From Chloroflexota bacterium (GTDB lineage: Bacteria; Chloroflexota; UBA6077; CF-72), in assembly GCA_019239775.1 (NCBI GenBank), contig JAFAZN010000304.1:1-41088 (forward strand): a stretch of DNA of 41,088 bases, read 5' to 3'. Each line of letters opens with the position of its first letter. Position 1 is the first letter of the stretch. The notes below the pieces were generated by a model. That model searched no databases and had not been told where the DNA came from. It saw only the letters and a list, made by a program, of their open reading frames with translations. Shown in pieces: positions 35,146 through 41,088 of the stretch. The position numbers and the translations under genes were made by a program.

Positions 35146-36132
35146 TTAAGCGACCGCGACCGCGCTGAGCTCAAATGCACGCCGCAGCGCGTTGGTTAGA
35201 TCACGCCGGTAGGCATGCGAGACGCGTGCGTTGCTGGCGCGTGAGAACCCGTGATACGCACCCGGATAGACGTGCAGCTCAACGGGTACGCCAGCACGAG
35301 TCAGGCGTCGCGCGTACTCCATGTCCTCCTCCAGGAACAGGTCCAGCGCGCCGGTGGCGATGTACGTCGGTGGCAAACCGGCGAGCGACTCCGCTCGTGC
35401 AGGCGCCGCGTACGCCGACACGCCGTCACCTCCGGGCTCAGCACCCAGGTAAGAGGTCCAACCGAAAAGGTTCTGCGTAGGCGTCCAGGTCAGTTCGCCA
35501 GCGAACGGGTGAGGATCAGCGTGCGCGGTGGTCCGGTCGTCCAGCATCGGCACGAGCAACATTTGGAATGCGACCCGGACTTCCGCACGGTCGCGTGCGA
35601 ATAAGCCGAGCGCGGCGGCAAGTCCGCCGCCGGCGCTGGCGCCCCCGATCGCAATTCGGCCGGTATCCACGCCCAATTCCGATGCGTGCGCGTGTACCCA
35701 GCAGAGCGCCGCGTAACAGTCGTGGAGTCCCGCGGGGAACGGAAACTCCGGCGCCAATCGATAATCCACCGAAAAGATGGCGCACTCCGCTTCGTCGGCG
35801 AGCGTTTTCATCTGCAGCGCGTCGCCCTCCGGCGAGCCCAGCACATAGCCGCCGCCGTGGATCCAGACAAGCGCCGGCATCGGTCGCCGTGCCGCGGTGG
35901 GGACAATGCACAGCAATCGAACCGGTGGGTCCCGGCCATCCAACCCGGACACGGAGCGCTCTGCCACGTCGAGTTGTGGAAAAGCCGGCTCCAGCGATCG
36001 CTGCTCCAGCAGCAACGCGGCCGCTTCGCTGCGCAAGCTCGGGAGCCGGTCAGCCGTAAGCGAGCGTGAAGGAAAAGAGTCCAGGAACTCGAGCAGCTCA
36101 GGATCGACGAGATGACGGCTACGCTGGCTCAT
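35146..36132 (-). CDS. Alpha/beta hydrolase, HSL-type esterase
   Basis: A 328-residue esterase of the hormone-sensitive-lipase (family IV) type. The oxyanion motif HGGGY is at 92-96, the nucleophile Ser166 in GGASAGG, the acid Asp264 in TGALDLF and His294 in AYHGF, so the triad is complete. DYRLAPEFPFPAGLHDC is the usual family segment. No signal peptide is present, so it acts in the cytoplasm on short-chain esters. It ends 26 bases from the convergent glycosyltransferase gene and starts 59 bases from the end of the chemoreceptor gene on the same strand. Confidence 0.94.
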   Translation of the reverse strand: MSQRSRHLVDPELLEFLDSFPSRSLTADRLPSLRSEAAALLLEQRSLEPAFPQLDVAERSVSGLDGRDPPVRLLCIVPTAARRPMPALVWIHGGGYVLGSPEGDALQMKTLADEAECAIFSVDYRLAPEFPFPAGLHDCYAALCWVHAHASELGVDTGRIAIGGASAGGGLAAALGLFARDRAEVRVAFQMLLVPMLDDRTTAHADPHPFAGELTWTPTQNLFGWTSYLGAEPGGDGVSAYAAPARAESLAGLPPTYIATGALDLFLEEDMEYARRLTRAGVPVELHVYPGAYHGFSRASNARVSHAYRRDLTNALRRAFELSAVAVA

Positions 36133-36191
36133 TGCTGGGCCAGCGTAGCAGGTCTCTCAACGGATCCTAGAGAATCAGACCCAATCGCTTT

Positions 36192-38633
36192 TTAGGCGAC
36201 CAGTCGCAAGCGCTCTGGGTGCTGGTCGGAGGCGCCGAGCCGGAACTGCGCGGCCAGGCCGTTGAGCTGCTCGGCGGTCGTGGCAAGCTCCGCGGCTTGA
36301 GACCGCAGGCGCTCCACCTGGCTGCTCATCTCTTCGGCGCTGGCGCTGACCTCTTCGGTCACGGCGCTTTGTTCCTGCGATGTGGATGCGATCGATTCCA
36401 CCGACCCGCTTACCGTTCCGGCCTGAGCAGCCATTTCCTCCGTCGCGGCGGTGTTTTCCTCCACGACTGCGCTGATCGACTGCATCGCACCGGTCACGTT
36501 GCGCGCGTCGTGCGCCATGGCTTCGGCTGAATCAGCAATTTCGGCAACCTGGCGCACGGTCGTTTCCACCGCTTGCAGGATGTCGCTGAGCGCGCGACCA
36601 GCCTGCTCGGCCTTGTCGGCACCCTGCGCAACTTTGCTGGAGCCAGACTGCATCGCCTCGACCGCAACCCGCGTTCCGGCTTGAACCTGCTGGATCAGGT
36701 CGGCGATCTGCTTGGTCTCGCGACTGCTGCGTTCGGCCAGCTTGCGCACCTCGTCGGCGACGACGGCGAAGCCTCGACCGTGTTCTCCCGCCCGAGCGGC
36801 CTCGATGGCGGCGTTGAGCGCCAGTAGGTTGGTTTGCTCGGCGATATCGTCGATGGTCTCCACTACGTGGCCGATCCGCTCACCGAGGTGTCCGAGCTCT
36901 TCGACCTTGCCAGCCGCCGTCGTGACGACACTCTGGATCTCGGCCATTGCCGCGGTGGTCTCGCTGACCGCGACGCCACCGTGCTCGGCGGCCTCGCGGG
37001 TTTGTCGAGTCGCACTTGCTACTGCCCGGGCATTTGAAGCCACGCGCTCGACGGTCGAGGACATCTGCGCGGTGGTCGCGCTGGCGGTTTGGGTTTGGTG
37101 TGCTTGATCCGCGGCGCCCGCGGCAATGCCATCGATCGCCTGGCGCAACTGGGCGACGGCCAGATTCGTCTCATGCGCACCGCGACTGGTCTCCGCTGCG
37201 GCCGAAGCCGCCGCCTGGACCGCGCGCGTCACTTCCTTGACGGTCGTACCCGTTTGGGATGCCACAGTGCCCAGTTCCGCTGAGTTCTTCGCCACACCCG
37301 CGGCGGTTGCCTGCAATCGGCCGACGAGCTCGCTAAGATTGGCCTGCATGCGAGCGAAAGCCGTGCCCAGGATGTCGTGCGCCGACAACGCCCGGACTTC
37401 GCGGCTGAGGTCGCCATCGGCCATTTCGTCGGCGATCTCCGCCATGTGCCGCTGGTAGGCGATCACACTGCGGAATGCACCTGCCATCTGGCCAAGCTCG
37501 TCCCTTCCCGAGAGGGTGACTTCCTGATCGATATCCCCTTCGGCGAGGCGACTTGCCACCGCGGTCAGTCGCTGCAGTCCGTTGCGGACGGGCCGCATCA
37601 GCAGCATCACCAGTGCACCTGCGACGATGACTCCCAGCACCATTGCAAGCGCGCTCGTGCGCAGCAGGTCGTTGGTGGCAGCCATGAATGTGCTCGAGGG
37701 CAACGCTGCCACGTAGGTCCACTGGGTGGTGCCCAGCGGTGTCGCCACGGCGTGGTAGGTGGTGCCATGCGTCTTCCAGTCGAAGCTGGTGACCTGCTTG
37801 GCGCCGATCGCCGGAACCAGGCCATCTTCGCCAAGCGCATCAGGCGCCGGCACGTTGATGCCCCAACGCATACCCTGCACCAGCGCCTGACTCACGTCGG
37901 CGGCAAGCGGCACAACTGGGTGCAACAGCCAGTTCGGATCGAACGTGTTCGCGATCACCAGGCCCTGCTCATCGAGCAAAACGCCCATCGCATCCTGCGA
38001 CAGTCGACCGCGCTCGGCGTCGATGCGCGCCTGAATCGCCGATGGATCGGATACGACGACCACGACGCCAACGATCTTGCCGGCGTCGTTCTTCACTGGT
38101 GTCGACGTGAAGATGGTCTGCGTTCCGTTACCGGCGATCGCCATGGTCACACCAGAGATGTAGTCATGCCCCTGGGCTGCCTGCTTGAAGTAATCGCGAG
38201 CAGCGAATGAGCGGCCCTGGATGTTGCCGCTGGTGGCGCTGTAGCGGCCTATGCCAGCGGCGTCCACGACCGAGACACCCGAGCCATCGGACAGGTCCTG
38301 ACCGAGCGTGGTGACAATGTCCGTGATGGCTGCGGCATCTTCCGGCGTGACATTGTCGCCAGCCTCCAGACCGCGCACCAGAACGGGCATATGTGCGGCA
38401 GCGTGCGCGAGTTGCACGTGCTTGTTGTTCCAATCGTCGACGATGCGCGCGACGACCGTCGCGTCCGAACCAAGTCGTGCGTTGGCCTGCTCGGCCAGAC
38501 CGCGGGATGCGTTCGTGTAGCCGATCGCGGTTACGACCGCGCCGAAGACGAGCAGAATGCCGATGCACGCAGTGGTAATGCGCGTGGCCACGGACCAGGA
38601 GCCGGGATGGGAAGATTGCAGACGTACGGACAT
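36192..38633 (-). CDS. Methyl-accepting chemotaxis protein
   Basis: An 813-residue chemoreceptor starting at the ATG at 38633 (the frame is open another 109 codons upstream over the divergent gene). Membrane helix 1 is about 19-40; residues 41-325 form a double-Cache sensor domain ([38 protein letters not shown]); helix 2 is about 325-346. One or two HAMP domains follow (347-445, with EGDID and DGDLS motifs). The signalling hairpin tip [41 protein letters not shown] is at 596-636. A double Cache domain usually senses small organic ligands. No other chemotaxis gene is in the window. Confidence 0.95.
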   Translation of the reverse strand: MSVRLQSSHPGSWSVATRITTACIGILLVFGAVVTAIGYTNASRGLAEQANARLGSDATVVARIVDDWNNKHVQLAHAAAHMPVLVRGLEAGDNVTPEDAAAITDIVTTLGQDLSDGSGVSVVDAAGIGRYSATSGNIQGRSFAARDYFKQAAQGHDYISGVTMAIAGNGTQTIFTSTPVKNDAGKIVGVVVVVSDPSAIQARIDAERGRLSQDAMGVLLDEQGLVIANTFDPNWLLHPVVPLAADVSQALVQGMRWGINVPAPDALGEDGLVPAIGAKQVTSFDWKTHGTTYHAVATPLGTTQWTYVAALPSSTFMAATNDLLRTSALAMVLGVIVAGALVMLLMRPVRNGLQRLTAVASRLAEGDIDQEVTLSGRDELGQMAGAFRSVIAYQRHMAEIADEMADGDLSREVRALSAHDILGTAFARMQANLSELVGRLQATAAGVAKNSAELGTVASQTGTTVKEVTRAVQAAASAAAETSRGAHETNLAVAQLRQAIDGIAAGAADQAHQTQTASATTAQMSSTVERVASNARAVASATRQTREAAEHGGVAVSETTAAMAEIQSVVTTAAGKVEELGHLGERIGHVVETIDDIAEQTNLLALNAAIEAARAGEHGRGFAVVADEVRKLAERSSRETKQIADLIQQVQAGTRVAVEAMQSGSSKVAQGADKAEQAGRALSDILQAVETTVRQVAEIADSAEAMAHDARNVTGAMQSISAVVEENTAATEEMAAQAGTVSGSVESIASTSQEQSAVTEEVSASAEEMSSQVERLRSQAAELATTAEQLNGLAAQFRLGASDQHPERLRLVA

Positions 38634-38697
38634 AGGATTGTTTCGATCATCGGCAGGAGCGCTGATTTCCTGAGTACGATGGCATAAGCTCACGAGC

Positions 38698-41088
38698 GTG
38701 GTAGTGAGCTTTCCACTCCACCTCACCAGCTTCGTTGGCCGCGCGAGCGAGCGTGTGGACGTCGAACGGCTGCTCGAGACAAGCCGGCTGCTGACGCTCA
38801 CCGGCACGGGTGGCGTGGGAAAAACGCGGCTCGCGCTGGAGGTCGCACAAACGGCGGCGATCAACTTTGCCGATGGCGTCGTGGTGGTGGAGCTCGCCTC
38901 GCTCGGCGATCCCGACCTCGTGGTTCCATCCGTTGCGGCCGCTCTTGGACTCCGCGACATTGCCGGTAGCGAAATGCATCAGGTACTCGTGGCGTCACTG
39001 GCGTCACGGCAATTGCTGCTGCTGCTCGACAATTGCGAGCACTTGCTCCAGGTGGTGGACGACCTGGTAGATACGCTCCTGCGTCAATGCCCGCGGCTCA
39101 CTATCCTCGCGACCAGCCGTCAGCCACTGGATCTGCAGGGAGAATGCGTATGGCCCGTGCCGCCACTCAGCCTGCCGGTCCAAGAAGGCGTTGTTGCCTC
39201 CGACGAAGTCGCCGCCTCGGATGCGGTGCAGTTGTTTCGCGCGAGGGCAGTGGCGGTCCAACCGCGCTTCGCAGTCACCGATCGCAACGCCGCAACCGTG
39301 GCTCAGATTTGCCAGCGGCTAGATGGGATTCCGTTGGCAATCGAGCTCGCCGCGGCGCGCACACGGCTGCTTAGCGCGGAGCAGATCGTGCGGCGGCTCG
39401 ACAATCGATTCGGACTCCTCGTGGGATCCAGACGCGCAGCACCCTCGCGCCAGCAGACTCTCCGCGCAACACTCGACTGGAGCTACGCGCTCTTGACCGA
39501 GCGAGAAGCGAAACTGCTGCAGCGGTCGTCGGTCTTCGCAGGCGGCTGGACACTCGAAGCAATCGAATCGGTAGCGAGCGGCGACCGCCTGTCAGCCCAA
39601 GAAGTGTTCGATGCTCTCGGCGGTCTGGTGGACAAGTCGCTGGTCGTGGCGGATACTGCCGGACCCGAGACACGTTATCGATTGCTCGAATCCGTGCGTC
39701 AATACGCCGGTGAGAAGTTGGAGGAATCCGAGGACGCGGAGGTCGTCCGTGCGCGATACGCGGAATGGTTCGCCGCGCTGGCCGAACGCGCGTACGGCGA
39801 GCTACCGCGGCGCAATCAGGCCATCTGGCTCGACGCTCTGGAACGCGAACATGACAACCTGCGGGCTGCGATGGGCTGGGCGCGTACGGCAAATCAGGCA
39901 CTCGGTCTCCGCCTCGCGGCGAATGTTGGAAGCTTCTGGGAGATGCGCGGTTACCTCGCGGACGGTCGGGCCTGGCTCGAAACATTTCTCGCACTGGTGA
40001 CTGATCCAACGCTGGACCGCGCCCACGCGCTTCAAGCACTTGGGTCGGTAATCCGGCGATCCGACGCAGCCGCCGCGTGCGCGGCTTTCGAGGCAAGTCT
40101 GGACATCTACACCCGATTCGATGACAGGTGCGGCGAAGTGCTCGTGTTGCGCGAGCTGGGACTGACTCGCTCCTACTCCGGCCAAATGGAAGCAGGCCGC
40201 TTGCTGATGGATCGCGCGGTCCAACTCGCGCGGGATCTGAACGATCCCATCGCACTGGGCTGGGCGCTGGGCACGCGCGCGATGATGGCGCGCACCGAAT
40301 CGGATTACGCGCGAGCGCAGACGCTGTACGAAGCGGCGCTCGAATTGCTCCGATCAACTGCAGCGTCCGATGGGCTCGCCTTTGTTCTTAACGGCATGGG
40401 ACAGCTTGCGCGCACGCGCGGCAACTACCGCCTTGCGCGCGAGTACATGGAAGAGTGCGTCGAGCTTTTTCGTGCCCTAGACATAAAAACGCGACTTGCC
40501 TGGTCGCTGAACGGGCTCGCCAACGTGCTCCGATTACTGGGTGAGTGGCAGCGCGCCGCAGAACTCCTGCACGAGTCAGTCCGCGAGGCGGCATTGATGG
40601 GCCCGACGCTGCATGCAGGCCAGGCGATCATGTCCGTGGGCGTCCTGGCGGTCCAGCAGCACGATTTCGAACGAGGTGCCGAGTTGCTCGTGGCCGCCAG
40701 CCGCTTCGACACAGTACGCCCGTCTCTGGACGAGGACGAAGCGCGCGAATGGGACGCTGCGCTTGAGATCGCACGCGCGGCATTGGGCAGCGAGCGATTC
40801 GAGGTGGCGAAGGCACGCGGTGAATCGATGCCGTTCGACCGGTTGGTGCAGCGTGCGCTCCAATCTCTTCCGCCTCGACGGGATCCATCAAGTGTGCTCA
40901 CCGAACGTGAGCGCCAAGTGGTGCTGCTCATTGCGCAAGGCAAGAGCAACCGAGAAATTGCTGATGCTCTCGTGATCTCGGAGCGCACCGCCGAAACGCA
41001 CGTGACGCATGTGCTCACCAAACTCGCCGTGCGATCTCGCGCGCAGGTTGCTGTTTGGGCTGTCGAGCGCGGTCTTGTAACCTGCAAC
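38698..41088 (+). CDS. LuxR-family regulator with NB-ARC-type ATPase and TPR region, 3'-truncated
   Basis: The frame is open to the end of the window; 797 codons are visible. GTG at 38698 is the first start after an in-frame stop at 38671; GTG at 38704 is an alternative. Residues 11-43 hold FVGRASE and the P-loop GTGGVGKT (36-43); [12 protein letters not shown] (near 105-117) is Walker B, then a winged-helix-like stretch and helical TPR-type repeats (about 390-700). Residues 734-790 are a LuxR helix-turn-helix ([43 protein letters not shown]). The ending GLVTCN suggests that only a few codons are missing. This layout is a ligand- and ATP-dependent activator common in Chloroflexota and actinobacteria. 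It is divergent from the chemoreceptor gene. Confidence 0.93.
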   Translation, partial: MVVSFPLHLTSFVGRASERVDVERLLETSRLLTLTGTGGVGKTRLALEVAQTAAINFADGVVVVELASLGDPDLVVPSVAAALGLRDIAGSEMHQVLVASLASRQLLLLLDNCEHLLQVVDDLVDTLLRQCPRLTILATSRQPLDLQGECVWPVPPLSLPVQEGVVASDEVAASDAVQLFRARAVAVQPRFAVTDRNAATVAQICQRLDGIPLAIELAAARTRLLSAEQIVRRLDNRFGLLVGSRRAAPSRQQTLRATLDWSYALLTEREAKLLQRSSVFAGGWTLEAIESVASGDRLSAQEVFDALGGLVDKSLVVADTAGPETRYRLLESVRQYAGEKLEESEDAEVVRARYAEWFAALAERAYGELPRRNQAIWLDALEREHDNLRAAMGWARTANQALGLRLAANVGSFWEMRGYLADGRAWLETFLALVTDPTLDRAHALQALGSVIRRSDAAAACAAFEASLDIYTRFDDRCGEVLVLRELGLTRSYSGQMEAGRLLMDRAVQLARDLNDPIALGWALGTRAMMARTESDYARAQTLYEAALELLRSTAASDGLAFVLNGMGQLARTRGNYRLAREYMEECVELFRALDIKTRLAWSLNGLANVLRLLGEWQRAAELLHESVREAALMGPTLHAGQAIMSVGVLAVQQHDFERGAELLVAASRFDTVRPSLDEDEAREWDAALEIARAALGSERFEVAKARGESMPFDRLVQRALQSLPPRRDPSSVLTERERQVVLLIAQGKSNREIADALVISERTAETHVTHVLTKLAVRSRAQVAVWAVERGLVTCN

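Noticed and set aside
39371-40357. 328-codon minus-strand open frame
   Set aside because: It is antisense to the LuxR-type regulator, whose own frame carries P-loop and helix-turn-helix motifs; the shadow is Arg/Pro-rich.

Overview
The window is GC-rich, densely coded DNA (no gap over about 180 bases between accepted genes) from a bacterial chromosome. GTG and TTG starts are frequent. Four luciferase-like flavin/F420-type oxidoreductases, a duplicated TPR-transglycosylase lipoprotein, an NB-ARC-type LuxR regulator, a MocR regulator, reductive-dehalogenase-like proteins and a GlsB-type membrane protein together suggest an uncultivated Chloroflexota (or neighbouring Terrabacteria) lineage. This is an inference from gene content; no rRNA or tRNA gene is present to settle it.

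Layout. 1-3542: 3' part of leuA, then an LLM oxidoreductase overlapping an aldo/keto reductase. 3633-5928: membrane GAF histidine kinase overlapping a stand-alone receiver. 5925-8883: two divergent LLM oxidoreductases, the second overlapping a MetE-like methyltransferase that lacks the family N-terminus. 9003-11502: the most unusual block. A soluble reductive-dehalogenase-like protein is followed, without gaps, by a short paralogue of its corrinoid-binding half without iron-sulfur motifs, and then by a seven-iron ferredoxin fused to a GlcG/HbpS-like domain. 11592-12791: secreted double cupredoxin. 12878-21900: mostly minus strand, with an alpha/beta hydrolase, the giant TPR-SLT lipoprotein, an orphan HisKA-like helical protein, malate synthase, a proline-rich anchored protein and an alkyltransferase-like protein. 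21809-26857: a radical SAM protein divergent from a compact ParA / ribbon-helix-helix / TPR / membrane / LCP operon. 27026-31834: HEAT protein, MocR regulator, LLM oxidoreductase, Asp-box propeller and a small Cys-rich protein. 31957-32544: an AhpD-like peroxidase whose second active-site cysteine codon is an in-frame TGA, a strong selenocysteine candidate. 32721-41088: envelope protein, GT-C glycosyltransferase, HSL-type esterase, chemoreceptor and a LuxR regulator cut by the window end.

How the genes may work together. The 7019-11502 block groups a flavin enzyme, a methyltransferase relative, a corrinoid iron-sulfur enzyme, a split paralogue and a ferredoxin fused to a tetrapyrrole-type domain. 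I infer a soluble corrinoid-dependent redox or methyl-transfer system; the substrate cannot be read from sequence. The selenoprotein would imply that the host carries the Sec machinery elsewhere in its genome. The ParA operon couples a partition-type ATPase to an LCP-type cell-envelope protein and may link DNA or protein positioning to the envelope.

No CRISPR array, insertion sequence, prophage gene, rRNA or tRNA was seen. Most long antisense open frames are by-products of the high GC content.
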